A DNA stretch of 64,000 nucleotides, taken from Paenibacillus spiritus. GTDB taxonomy: Bacteria; Bacillota; Bacilli; Paenibacillales; Paenibacillaceae. The stretch lies in NCBI RefSeq assembly GCF_008710135.1, contig NZ_VYKK01000026.1, positions 1 to 64,000 on the forward strand, given 5' to 3'. Position 1 is the first letter of the stretch; every line of letters starts with the position of its first letter. A program made the translations under genes and the position numbers. The notes under the pieces were generated by a model, which ran no database searches, was not told the origin of the DNA, and saw only the letters and a program-made list of their open reading frames with translations. Below, one piece after another: positions 35,628-43,958 of this stretch.

Positions 35628-35686
35628 GGACGCTCACCCTCTCTTTTATATGGCCTCAATCGCTTTGGTCTCAATCGCGATGGCCT

Positions 35687-36571
35687 TTAGCCGCGATAAC
35701 TGTCCCGCCAGAACAGCAGACGCTTCTCCAGGAACCGGAACAGCGTATCGATCAGCTTGCCCACGACGGCAAAGATCAGAATGCCGACGAAGATAACCGC
35801 GGTATCCGAATTCTGCTTCGCTTCATTAATAAGGAACCCGACGCCGGACCGGGAGCCGATCAGTTCGGCCACGACCAGACCGATCCAGGCGACCGCCATC
35901 GACAGCCGCAGACCGAGCAGGATATTCGGCAGCGCGGCCGGCAGGACCAGCCGCCGCAGCCGCTGCCACGGGCCGAAGGCCAGTACCCTTCCCACCTCGT
36001 ACAGCTTGTTCTCCACCCCGCGTATTCCGGCAAAGGTATGGATATAGATTGGGAAGAATGAGCCGCTCATAATGATCGCCACCTTGGAGACTTCGCCGAA
36101 GCCGAACCAGAGAATAATCAGCGGAGCGACCGCCAGATGCGGAATCAGCCGCAGAACCTGCAAAGCCGGGTCCAGCAGATACGCTGCGCTGCGGAACAGC
36201 CCGGTCAGCAGGCCAAGCAGCAGACCGAGCGCGCTTCCGGCGGCAAATCCGAGCAGCGCCCGCCAGACGCTGATCTCCAGATGGCGCAGCAGCTCGCCGG
36301 AGGCTGCCAGCCGGAAGAAGGACGCTGCAATCGACGCAGGGGTTGGCAGAAATTCCGCCGACACCCAGCCGGCTCCCCCGGCAATCTGCCAGACGGCCAG
36401 CACGGCTGCCGGCAGAGCGGCCGCCTGGCCCCAATCGGCCAGCTGCGCTCTCCAGCCGGGCCCTGCCGCCGGCCTTCGGGCGGCGGCTTCCGGCCGGACC
36501 CGCTTCGCCCGGCTCTTGCCGGCCGGTACGCCCGGGACCGACTCGGCGATGCGTTCCACGTGTTCACTCAA
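35687..36571 (-). CDS. ABC transporter permease, SsuC/TauC type (second)
   Basis: 294 residues, starting at TTG 36571 after GGAGGCGAA. Translation could also start at a GTG 12 bases further in. A hydrophilic N-terminal tail of about 45 residues is followed by six helices and the permease EAA-type loop (FAGIRGVENKLYEVGRVLAFGP ... VLPAALPNILLGLRLSM). It is about half identical by eye to permease 1 at 36592, so two different permeases may form a heterodimer. Confidence 0.87.
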   Translation of the reverse strand: MSEHVERIAESVPGVPAGKSRAKRVRPEAAARRPAAGPGWRAQLADWGQAAALPAAVLAVWQIAGGAGWVSAEFLPTPASIAASFFRLAASGELLRHLEISVWRALLGFAAGSALGLLLGLLTGLFRSAAYLLDPALQVLRLIPHLAVAPLIILWFGFGEVSKVAIIMSGSFFPIYIHTFAGIRGVENKLYEVGRVLAFGPWQRLRRLVLPAALPNILLGLRLSMAVAWIGLVVAELIGSRSGVGFLINEAKQNSDTAVIFVGILIFAVVGKLIDTLFRFLEKRLLFWRDSYRG

Positions 36572-36591
36572 GATTGATTCGCCTCCTTCAT

Positions 36592-37395
36592 CTAGGTCAG
36601 AGCCTCTTCCTTCCACCGGAGCAGACGCCGCTCCAAGAGCCGGGCGGCGGTATCCGTCAGCAGACCCGCTGCCGCGAACACCAGGATGCCTACAAAGACA
36701 ACGGGCGTATCGGCGAACTGCCGGGCGTCCGACATCATATAGCCAATTCCCGATGTGGAGGCGATCAGCTCCGCCACCACCAGTCCCAGCCAGGACAGTC
36801 CCAGCGACAGCCGCACTCCGAGCATGACATTCGGAAGCGCCGCCGGGAGAACCAGCCGGGTGATCTGCCGCCGCCGGTTGAACCCGAGCACGCGCGTCAC
36901 CTCGAACAGCTTGTTGTCTGCGCCGCGAATTCCCATAAAGGTATTGATATAGACCGGGAAGAAAGCCCCCTTGGCAATCAGCAGCACCTTGGACTCTTCG
37001 CCGATTCCGAACCAGAGAATGAAGAGCGGCACAACCGCAAGGCTGGGCACCATCCGGATCATCTGCAGCGACGGGTCCAGCAGCTTCTCGGGCCGCCGGT
37101 ACAGGCCGACCAGCACGCCGAAGAACAGTCCCAGTCCGCCTCCCAGCAGAAATCCGAGTCCCGCCCGGATAGCGCTGACTTTCAGATTGTTCCACAGCTC
37201 CCCCGAAGCCGCCAGTGACACGAAGGATTGGAGAATGGTATACGGGGTCGGGAACAGCAGATCCGAGATCAGGCCGTAATGGCCCAGCGTCTGCCAGACG
37301 GCCAGCAGGGCAACCGGCAGAATGGAGCCCAGCAGAACGGCGGCCAGCCGGCCCGGTCTGCCCGGGCCGCGAAGCGTCAGGGCGCGGTTGCTCAT
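36592..37395 (-). CDS. ABC transporter permease, SsuC/TauC type (first)
   Basis: 267 residues with six predicted helices. The EAA-like loop reads GIRGADNKLFEVTRVLGFNR ... VLPAALPNVMLGVRLSLGLS. RMVPSLAVVPLFILWFGIGE is characteristic of sulfonate/taurine/nitrate permeases. It follows the ATPase gene after 41 bases and precedes permease 2 by 20 bases. Confidence 0.9.
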   Translation of the reverse strand: MSNRALTLRGPGRPGRLAAVLLGSILPVALLAVWQTLGHYGLISDLLFPTPYTILQSFVSLAASGELWNNLKVSAIRAGLGFLLGGGLGLFFGVLVGLYRRPEKLLDPSLQMIRMVPSLAVVPLFILWFGIGEESKVLLIAKGAFFPVYINTFMGIRGADNKLFEVTRVLGFNRRRQITRLVLPAALPNVMLGVRLSLGLSWLGLVVAELIASTSGIGYMMSDARQFADTPVVFVGILVFAAAGLLTDTAARLLERRLLRWKEEALT

Positions 37396-37436
37396 CGGGC
37401 AACGCCTCTTTTGTTCATCAACATCATTCTTCCTCC

Positions 37437-38213
37437 TCAGATTCCTGCGCCGTCCGTCAGTTCCAGCTCTTCCACCTTCTCGAACTCGCTCAACACCCGC
37501 AGGCGCAGCTCCTGAAAGGAAGTGCCGGCCTTCTTGCGCGGATACGGAAGATCGATCGGAATAACCCGCCGGATGCGGCCGGGGCGCGGCTCCAGTATAA
37601 CGACCCGGCTGCCCAGAAAGACCGCTTCGTCAATATCATGCGTGACGAAGACCATCGTCGTCCGCCGGGTCTGCCAGATATCAAGCAGCACCGCCTGCAT
37701 ATGGGCGCGGGTGAAGGCGTCCAGCGCCCCGAACGGCTCGTCGAGCAGCAGGATCCGGGGACTCCGCAGCAGGGCTCTGGCAATCGCCACCCGCTGGGCC
37801 ATCCCGCCGGACAATTCGCGGGGATAGGAACGCTCGAAGCCTTCCAGCTTCACTAGCGCAATCAGCTCATCCACTCTCCGGCGCACCTGCGGGTCGCGCA
37901 GCGACAGATCGGAAGCGATATTCTTCTCGGCGGTCAGCCAAGGGAACAGACGATGCTCCTGAAAGATAAATCCTTTATCTATGCCCGGTCCGCGGATCGC
38001 CTCTCCGCCCAGCTTCACGGTTCCCGAGAATTCGGTGTCAAGCCCGGCCACAATGCGCAGCAGCGTCGATTTGCCGCACCCGCTTGGTCCGATGACCGTG
38101 ATGAACTCGCCCTCCTCCACCCGCAGATTCACTCCCTGAAGGGCCCGGACCCTTCCGGCGGCCGTTTCAAATGACTTATTCAGGTTCGAGATCGCCAACA
38201 GCGCTTCTCCCAT
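37437..38213 (-). CDS. ABC transporter ATP-binding protein, SsuB/TauB type
   Basis: 258 residues. Walker [11 protein letters not shown]-loop [17 protein letters not shown], signature [16 protein letters not shown], Walker [13 protein letters not shown] and H-loop VTHDIDEAV are all present. The EHRLFPWLT stretch is typical of nitrate/sulfonate/taurine ATPases. ATG 38213 follows GAGGAGGAAGG. First gene of the eight-gene operon. Confidence 0.92.
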   Translation of the reverse strand: MGEALLAISNLNKSFETAAGRVRALQGVNLRVEEGEFITVIGPSGCGKSTLLRIVAGLDTEFSGTVKLGGEAIRGPGIDKGFIFQEHRLFPWLTAEKNIASDLSLRDPQVRRRVDELIALVKLEGFERSYPRELSGGMAQRVAIARALLRSPRILLLDEPFGALDAFTRAHMQAVLLDIWQTRRTTMVFVTHDIDEAVFLGSRVVILEPRPGRIRRVIPIDLPYPRKKAGTSFQELRLRVLSEFEKVEELELTDGAGI

Positions 38214-38235
38214 GGCCTTCCTCCTCGCTCCCGTA

Positions 38236-38283
38236 CACAAAAAAGACAGAGATTCCGCGTCCTTCAACGCAAAACCTCTGTCC
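38236..38283 (-). terminator. Leader hairpin with T-run before the ABC/flavoprotein operon
   Basis: ACAGAG pairs with CTCTGT around an inner stem GCGT/ACGC, followed on the minus strand by TTTTTT. It lies between the promoter at 38340-38368 and the first start codon, so it can stop transcription before the operon. Alternatively it ends transcripts from the CBS gene. Confidence 0.6.
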
Positions 38284-38339
38284 GTACAGTCGGGTTTGTG
38301 ATTTAATTCATAGTATTCTAATGAGTTTTGTTGTTTATT

Positions 38340-38368
38340 AACCTATCATTGAATCCCGGCTCTGTCAA
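38340..38368 (-). promoter_or_regulatory. Promoter of the ABC/flavoprotein operon
   Basis: On the minus strand perfect TTGACA (38363-38368), 17-base spacer, TAGGTT (38340-38345). Confidence 0.55.
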
Positions 38369-38410
38369 CCGTAAAATCAAGGATTTCGGCACAGCGGCTT
38401 CCGGGCTATC

Positions 38411-38866
38411 CTAGAGCAGCAGGCCGAAGGAATGCCGGATGACGTCGCCCCGGCTGATAATGCCGACGAGCACCCCGTTCCGCTCAACGGGGAGCTTCTT
38501 GATGTGCTTTTGCCCCAGTATGGCTGCTATGCCGTCAATCTCATCATCCCAAGCCGCCTTGATCACCTTGCGCGTCGCCACTTCCATCACGTTGAGTTTC
38601 AGCAATCTCTGGGCGCGCTGTTCCAGCGCTTCGTTGTCGCCTTCCAGCAAAAAGCTGAAATAGACATAATCGACGATTCTGTCCTTCTGTCTCCCGATAT
38701 AGCGCATAATATCCCCGTCGCTGATATAAGCGACGATCTCGTTGCGCTCGTTCACAACGGGCAGCCCGCTGATCCGGTGCTCAATGAACTTCTCAATTAC
38801 CGCGCGTACCGTATCGTTCTCCTTAACCTTGTATACCTGCCGAATCATAAACTCATGAGCCTGCAT
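38411..38866 (-). CDS. Tandem CBS-domain protein
   Basis: 151 residues, two CBS domains. The first covers about 8-62 (DTVRAVIEKFIEHRISGLPVVNERNEIVAYISDGDIMRYI) and the second about 92-147 (AILGQKHIKKLPVERNGVLVGIISRGDVIRHSF). Such pairs bind adenosine nucleotides and act as energy sensors. Good GGGGAGGAAGAGG site. It is preceded on the same strand by a TetR gene after 15 bases, so they share a transcript. Confidence 0.9.
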   Translation of the reverse strand: MQAHEFMIRQVYKVKENDTVRAVIEKFIEHRISGLPVVNERNEIVAYISDGDIMRYIGRQKDRIVDYVYFSFLLEGDNEALEQRAQRLLKLNVMEVATRKVIKAAWDDEIDGIAAILGQKHIKKLPVERNGVLVGIISRGDVIRHSFGLLL

Positions 38867-38881
38867 TCCTCTTCCTCCCCG

Positions 38882-39472
38882 TTAATTGCGATAAGTCAGC
38901 ATGGCGAACTGCCTGGCCAGATACGCGGGCGAATAGGGCATATCGTTCTGCAGCCATTTGATAATGACGCCCATCAGCGCCGACGATCCGTACCAGATGG
39001 CGATATCCTTCTGAATCTGCATGGAAGATCCATCCGGCTGAAGCTGTTCCTGCCGCTGGATCTCTCCGAGAATCAGGTTGGAGATCAGATCGAGCAGGCG
39101 CTCCGCGAAGACGGAGATGCGCCGCGTCGCCAGCACGGATTTGTAGAATTTCGAGTTGTCCGCGATGTGCTCCAGCAACTTCAGCAGCCGTTCCCGCCTG
39201 CCCCCCGGAGAATTCCGCTGCTCGGGGTCCGGATTGTCGACAGACAGAATTCCCGAAATTTCCTGAATCATTTCATCGGCGATCCTGTCCATCAGGTCGG
39301 GGACGTCCCGGTAGTGCAAATAGAACGTAACCCGGTTGATGGTCGCCCGCTCGGCGAGCTGATTCACGGTGATTTTATCGACTTCCCGTTCCTGGAGCAG
39401 CTCGAAAAAAGCCTGCTTCAGCAGCCGCCGGGTGCGCAGCACGCGCGGGTCAACTTTGCCGGAGGTGTTCAT
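38882..39472 (-). CDS. TetR/AcrR-family regulator
   Basis: 196 residues. The N-terminal helix-turn-helix (about 12-60) contains VNQLAERATINRVTFYLHYRDVPDLMDRI, followed by a ligand domain. The long C-terminal part (MGVIIKWLQNDMPYSPAYLARQ) resembles TetR_C_7-type regulators such as YcnC or DhaS-like proteins. The start 39472 follows GAGGGGAGGAG; an upstream ATG at 39508 is less likely. It is divergent from a DHA2 efflux pump and probably represses it. Confidence 0.9.
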   Translation of the reverse strand: MNTSGKVDPRVLRTRRLLKQAFFELLQEREVDKITVNQLAERATINRVTFYLHYRDVPDLMDRIADEMIQEISGILSVDNPDPEQRNSPGGRRERLLKLLEHIADNSKFYKSVLATRRISVFAERLLDLISNLILGEIQRQEQLQPDGSSMQIQKDIAIWYGSSALMGVIIKWLQNDMPYSPAYLARQFAMLTYRN

Positions 39473-39498
39473 CGTCCGGTCTCCTCCCCTCGAATAAG

Positions 39499-39644
39499 TA
39501 GTTAACAACCTTTAAGGATGTGTCGTATATCCTTGACAATTTAGACTGTAAGCGAAACCATACTTGAATTATTTACATATCGAAGGAATGTGTCGCTTGT
39601 AAACCGGCCATTACCTTTTATAATGATTGATATGCTGTTAACTA
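39499..39644. promoter_or_regulatory. TetR/MFS divergent region with paired operator-like sites
   Basis: TAGTTAACA (39499-39507) and its reverse complement TGTTAACTA (39636-39644) lie at the two ends. Inside are AAGGAT-N9-ATCCTT (39514-39534) and a second AAGGAATGTGTCG (39583-39595), both sharing ATGTGTCG. A promoter for the efflux gene is TTGTAA-N16-TATAAT (39597-39624). Confidence 0.45.
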
Positions 39645-39694
39645 TACTACGCTGTGTAAATTTAATCTATGGGTATACGAAAGGATGATTCCTC

Positions 39695-41188
39695 TTGAGC
39701 AAGACTGCTGCCGCAGGCACCGCCGCTTTGAAGAAAGGTCCCATTCTGCTGGTTATGATTTTGGGAGCTTTCCTCGCAACGCTGAACCAGACCGTCATGA
39801 GCGTCGCGATTCCGAAGCTCATTCATGAATTCGGCATTACGGCGGCCACCGCGCAGTGGCTGACAACCGGATATATGCTGGTCAACGGTGTGCTGATTCC
39901 GATAACGGCTTTTCTGATGCAGCGCTTCTCCACCCGTCAGCTCTTCCAGGCTTCCATGTGGATTTTCCTGATCGGAACTCTGGTATCCGCAGTCGCGACC
40001 GACTTCTCCGTTCTGCTCGCAGGACGTCTGATTCAGGCGGCGGGCGCAGGCATCATTATGCCGCTGCTGATGAACGTCATTCTGGCGATCTTCCCGCCCG
40101 ATAACCGCGGTGCCGCCATGGGCATGGTCGGGCTGGCGATCATTTTTGCCCCGGCGATCGGTCCTGTGCTGACGGGTTATATGCTGGAGAATTACTCCTG
40201 GAAAGTGATGTTCTACGGGATGCTGCCCTTTGTTGTCCTGGTTATTCTGATCGGCATGATCTACCTGAAGAACGTCTCGGAGAAGACCGCAACGGCGCTC
40301 GACTCGCTCAGCGTCGTGCTCTCCACCATCGGCTTCGGCTCCACGCTGTACGGCTTCAGCCGCGCGGCAAGCCTTGGCTGGTCCAGCGCCGAGGTGCTCT
40401 CCACCATTGCCGCCGGCGTGCTCTCGCTGATTCTCTTCACCTGGCGGCAGCTCGTCTCCCGGCAGCCTCTGCTTGATCTGCGGGCCTTCAAGTACGGCAT
40501 GTTCTCGCTGACCACGCTCATCAATATCGCCATCACCCTGGTAATGTACGCCGATATGATGCTGCTCCCGCTGTATCTGCAGAACGTCCGCGGCTACTCG
40601 GCGCTGGATTCCGGTCTGCTGATGCTGCCGGGCGCAATTGTCATGGGCGTGCTGATGCCGGTTACCGGCAAGCTGTTCGACCGGTTCGGCGCCAAATGGC
40701 TGGCCGTTGCCGGCATGGTCATTACGATCGGAACCACGCTCGGCTTCGTCGATCTGACCGATAAGACCACTTATATGTATCTGCTGCTGCTCTCCACCGG
40801 ACGCCGGATCGGCATGGCGCTGCTGATGATGCCGATTCAGACGGCGGGCCTCAATCAGCTCCCGGCCAAGCTGCATGCGCACGGAACGGCCATCTCCAAT
40901 ACGATTCGCCAAGTGGCCGGAGCTGTAGGCACCTCGCTGCTTGTCACGATTATGACCGACCGGACCAAGACCCATTATGCCGACATGATGGTCTCCGCCG
41001 CCAAGTCGGGGCTGGACCCGAAGCAGATCGCCCTTCAGGCGAATATTCAGGGTATCAACGATGCGTACGTCGTGATTGTCGGCTTCGCTGTAGTCGGCTT
41101 GCTGCTTACCTTCTTCCTCAAGCGCAAAGTCCCGGCTTCGCGCAAGGAAGCCGAGGCTCCGGCCCGCCAGACCGCAACCGAATCCTGA
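39695..41188 (+). CDS. DHA2-family MFS multidrug efflux transporter
   Basis: 497 residues, fourteen predicted helices. FLATLNQTVMSVAIPKLIHEF in helix 1 and GRLIQAAGAGIIMPLLMNVI are typical of EmrB/QacA-type drug/H+ antiporters. The start is TTG (39695) with AAAGGATG upstream. It is divergent from the TetR gene. The substrates cannot be predicted. Confidence 0.92.
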   Translation: MSKTAAAGTAALKKGPILLVMILGAFLATLNQTVMSVAIPKLIHEFGITAATAQWLTTGYMLVNGVLIPITAFLMQRFSTRQLFQASMWIFLIGTLVSAVATDFSVLLAGRLIQAAGAGIIMPLLMNVILAIFPPDNRGAAMGMVGLAIIFAPAIGPVLTGYMLENYSWKVMFYGMLPFVVLVILIGMIYLKNVSEKTATALDSLSVVLSTIGFGSTLYGFSRAASLGWSSAEVLSTIAAGVLSLILFTWRQLVSRQPLLDLRAFKYGMFSLTTLINIAITLVMYADMMLLPLYLQNVRGYSALDSGLLMLPGAIVMGVLMPVTGKLFDRFGAKWLAVAGMVITIGTTLGFVDLTDKTTYMYLLLLSTGRRIGMALLMMPIQTAGLNQLPAKLHAHGTAISNTIRQVAGAVGTSLLVTIMTDRTKTHYADMMVSAAKSGLDPKQIALQANIQGINDAYVVIVGFAVVGLLLTFFLKRKVPASRKEAEAPARQTATES

Positions 41189-41267
41189 CCCTCTCAACCG
41201 CTAAGCCGAAAGGGCCGTTCCAAAAGCCGGCACTGGCCAGGGACGGCCCTTCTGGTTGTACAAAGAC

Positions 41268-41308
41268 AAAGCGGCCGTCCAAGGATAATCTCCTTGAACG
41301 GCCGCTTT
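41268..41308. terminator. Bidirectional terminator
   Basis: AAAGCGGCCGT pairs with ACGGCCGCTTT, with inner CAAGGA/TCCTTG. It lies between convergent genes. A second hairpin (about 41210-41252, AAGGGCCGT/ACGGCCCTT) precedes it on the plus side. Confidence 0.8.
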
Positions 41309-41329
41309 CGTTGTCTTCTCAGATAAAGA

Positions 41330-42700
41330 TCAGTTCGTCCTTGCCGCCTTCAGCGTCTGCGGCTCCTTGAACGCCTGGACTTTGCCTTTGCTCTGAACGA
41401 TAATCATCCCGTTCTCGGCCAGGGTCGGGCCGAACACGTTGCCTCCGGTGACCAGTCCGACCACCGGCTGCGCCGTCTGCAGATTGACCGCGATCAGCTT
41501 GCCGTCCGTCTGAATGATATAAAGACCGTGGCCGATAAGATCCAGACGGGCTATGGCATAGCGAAGGCCCGCATTATAGCCGACCGCTGTCTTGTTGGCG
41601 GTCTTGACGCCATAGAGGTTCAGATTATTGGCGTCGGTGAACAGCATCCGGCCATCGAACGGGCCGGCGATATAATGGGAGCCTGACGCTCCGCTGAGGT
41701 AAGTATCGCGCACCGTCTTTGCCGGATCGGCGTCGGCGGGATAGCTGTAGACCCGGTCTCCCCCGTCAAGGTAGATCCGGTCTCCGCTGTACCAGGCCAT
41801 GCCGCCGCTGCGGATGACGCCGTCCTTGGCTGCCGGATGGTCAGGGTCCACATTCTCGGGATTGTAGACGACCGTCTTCTCCGTCTTGCCGGTCCGGGCG
41901 TCCAGCCAGTCGAGGGTGGTGAGAACCTGCATGTCCAGCAGATTGCCCGTCCGCTGCGAAATGACCGTTCCGTCCTTGACCGCGGCCGGAAGCGCATGGT
42001 TGTCCGCTTCCCACAGTCTGCGGCCGGTCGCCTGGTCAAACGCATACAGCACCCCGTAGGTGTAAGCTCCCGACACGGAACCCTCCGCCAGCACCAGACC
42101 CTCTGCGGCGATCATGCTCTCTGCGGGCAGATAGCCGTCCTTCACTGTGGCCTCCCACAGCGATTTGCCGTCCTGAAGCCGATAGGCCCGAATGCCGCCG
42201 TCGGCCGCCGCGAACAGCTTGTCCCCGTCGATCAGCAGCTTCCCTGTCTTCGCGGCCGGCTTCGAAGAGGCCCACAGCCGCCGACCCTTGGAGCCGTCCA
42301 CGGCATAGATCATGCCGTTCTTCGAGGAGACGTAGACCTTCCCATTCCGGTACTGAAGCGGCCACTGCAGGCCGGCTCCATATTTCCAGAGACGCTTGCC
42401 GGTCTGGGCATTCACAGCCAGAAGCTGACCCTTCTGAAGGAAAAAGACGTTGCCGTCTCCGGCAGCCACGGCCCCGCTGTCAGCCATCGTGTAGTCGTTC
42501 CCCAAGACGTCCGCGGGCAGACTCCACTGCGGCTTGACGTAGGTCAGCCGATCGACTTCCGAGCTGTAATTGCTGCCGCTGTACGACGTGTGCGGCCCGT
42601 AGGCCGTCAAGGCTGAAGCCGTCCCCGGCAGGGTCAGGCACAGGCCGGCGAGCGCTGCCAGCGCCGTTTTTTGCCATCCTCTGCGAAGCTGATTCTTCAT
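41330..42700 (-). CDS. Exported PQQ-like beta-propeller protein
   Basis: 456 residues. ATG 42700 follows a GGGAGAGGAAT site. The signal peptide (about 1-32) ends PGTASA-LTAYGP. The mature part has repeated blades of the form VNAQTGKRLWKYG, VDGSKGRRLWASS, YRLQDGKSLWEATV and FDQATGRRLWEAD, which are PQQ-like repeats forming a beta-propeller. No transmembrane anchor or sorting signal follows. The role is likely structural or binding at the cell surface. The ligand is unknown. Confidence 0.85.
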   Translation of the reverse strand: MKNQLRRGWQKTALAALAGLCLTLPGTASALTAYGPHTSYSGSNYSSEVDRLTYVKPQWSLPADVLGNDYTMADSGAVAAGDGNVFFLQKGQLLAVNAQTGKRLWKYGAGLQWPLQYRNGKVYVSSKNGMIYAVDGSKGRRLWASSKPAAKTGKLLIDGDKLFAAADGGIRAYRLQDGKSLWEATVKDGYLPAESMIAAEGLVLAEGSVSGAYTYGVLYAFDQATGRRLWEADNHALPAAVKDGTVISQRTGNLLDMQVLTTLDWLDARTGKTEKTVVYNPENVDPDHPAAKDGVIRSGGMAWYSGDRIYLDGGDRVYSYPADADPAKTVRDTYLSGASGSHYIAGPFDGRMLFTDANNLNLYGVKTANKTAVGYNAGLRYAIARLDLIGHGLYIIQTDGKLIAVNLQTAQPVVGLVTGGNVFGPTLAENGMIIVQSKGKVQAFKEPQTLKAARTN

Positions 42701-42773
42701 GGATTCCTCTCCCTGTAAAAAGATGGTTGTCCTCTTCGTATGATTATACACCTTTCCGCAGGCTCCAGAATCA

Positions 42774-42816
42774 CAAAAAAACGGCGAAGCCCCTATTCAT
42801 TCACAGGCTTAGCCGT
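42774..42816 (-). terminator. Terminator of HAD phosphatase gene
   Basis: AACGGC..AGCC pairs with GGCT..GCCGTT, followed by seven T on the minus strand. Confidence 0.85.
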
Positions 42817-42876
42817 TCATACCGTTAGGCATTCGTTAGATGAAGGACAAATTCCGCCTTCTTCCGTCTGCATGCG

Positions 42877-43662
42877 TCAGCAGATTCCATCCAAGAGTCC
42901 GGCGTAGACCAGCCCCTTGCAGATGCCTCCATCATTCACATCCGCAGTGACATAGTCGGCATAAGGCAGTAGTTCGGGCGTGGAATTGCCCATCGCAATG
43001 CCGAGACCTGCGAGTTCCAGCATCTCCTTGTCGTTCAGACCGTCGCCGAAGGCCACCGCTTCTTCGGGCTTCATGCCGAGCAGATTCAGCATCGCTTCGA
43101 TCCCCTTGGCCTTGGAGCTGCCCGGAGGCAGAACATCCATCGCATACGGATGCCAGCGGATCAGCCGCAGCCGGTCCAGCAGCTCTTCGTACAGGGGCTC
43201 GTCCTCCGCCTCGCAGTGCAGGAAGATCTGGTAGATTTCATTGCCGCGCCAGAACTCCGGATCATATCCCGGATGCTCCACCTTCAGCGAATTCACGGAA
43301 TCCGTCACGAACGGATGGTTCTCGCTGTTGGCGAAGTAGGCGTCGGCCCCTTCAAACACCAGGCTGTGCCCGTGCCGGCCCGATGTCTCCACCAGTGCGG
43401 CGATCGTCTCGGGCGAGAGCGGCTGCTTGTAGAGCATGTCCCCCTTGTAGACGACCAACGCCCCGTTCAGGCACACATAGGAGTCTATTCCCAGTGCTTC
43501 CGCCAGCGGCTTAATAAAATAAGGGGCCCGCCCGGTCGCAATAACCGGCTCCACCCCGCTGTCCTTGAGTCTCCGTACGGCCTCCAGCGTATCGGCCGGA
43601 ATCTCCTTCTCTTCGTTGACCAGCGTTCCGTCGATATCAAAAAACACAATCCGGTATGCCAC
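42877..43662 (-). CDS. Cof-type HAD hydrolase
   Basis: 261 residues. The HAD motifs are FFDIDGTLV (nucleophile Asp9), VIATGR, the Lys in SSKAKG and GDGLNDKEML. The cap domain in the middle (about 85-190) is the IIB type. Members dephosphorylate sugar phosphates, flavin precursors or similar. GTG start after AGGAGAAG. Stands alone. Confidence 0.92.
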   Translation of the reverse strand: MAYRIVFFDIDGTLVNEEKEIPADTLEAVRRLKDSGVEPVIATGRAPYFIKPLAEALGIDSYVCLNGALVVYKGDMLYKQPLSPETIAALVETSGRHGHSLVFEGADAYFANSENHPFVTDSVNSLKVEHPGYDPEFWRGNEIYQIFLHCEAEDEPLYEELLDRLRLIRWHPYAMDVLPPGSSKAKGIEAMLNLLGMKPEEAVAFGDGLNDKEMLELAGLGIAMGNSTPELLPYADYVTADVNDGGICKGLVYAGLLDGIC

Positions 43663-43958
43663 GCTTCTTCTCCTGTCCGCGGTTCTCCGCCAGCGCGGTC
43701 CGCTCTGTAATCTCGTGTCCCGCAGGCTCCATGACCCGTGTAAAGTTCATGACCTTAAAGGTTCCGAACTAAAGGTACCACGGCCTGTCCGTGGTGGCAA
43801 GGCGGCCTGTCTTCCGCCCGGCTGCTCGGGCAGCCGCCCGGCCGCTCGGCAGCCGTACTAAGGCTGTCCCGAACTTCTGCGCCTCCCGGATACCTCTCGG
43901 ATAATGGTATAATAATCAGACCCTATTATCGGCTTGTCCGCAAAGGAGTCCTGAAACC
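43663..43958. other. Gene-free stretch with small inverted repeats
   Basis: This holds a CCACGG-CCTGT-CCGTGG hairpin (about 43779-43795), GC-rich repeats CCCGGCTGCTCGGGCAGC-like at about 43816-43856, and a TATAAT at 43908-43913 that may serve the downstream oxidoreductase. No coding frame or known RNA is seen. Confidence 0.4.

Noticed and set aside
36572..37402. N-terminal extension of the second permease through the first permease gene
   Set aside because: This part is the out-of-frame reading of permease 1; the TTG at 36571 with GGAGGCGAA before it gives a normal-length permease.
39662..41197. Long minus-strand open frame of about 510 codons opposite the DHA2 transporter
   Set aside because: The product is Q/H/R/D-rich low complexity, as expected from antisense of a membrane protein; the plus-strand MFS protein is unambiguous.
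43750..43800. T-box-like word (AAAGGTACCACGG) on the plus strand
   Set aside because: It lacks the AGGGTGGTACC core, a stem I and a terminator; the following gene is not an amino acid or synthetase gene.
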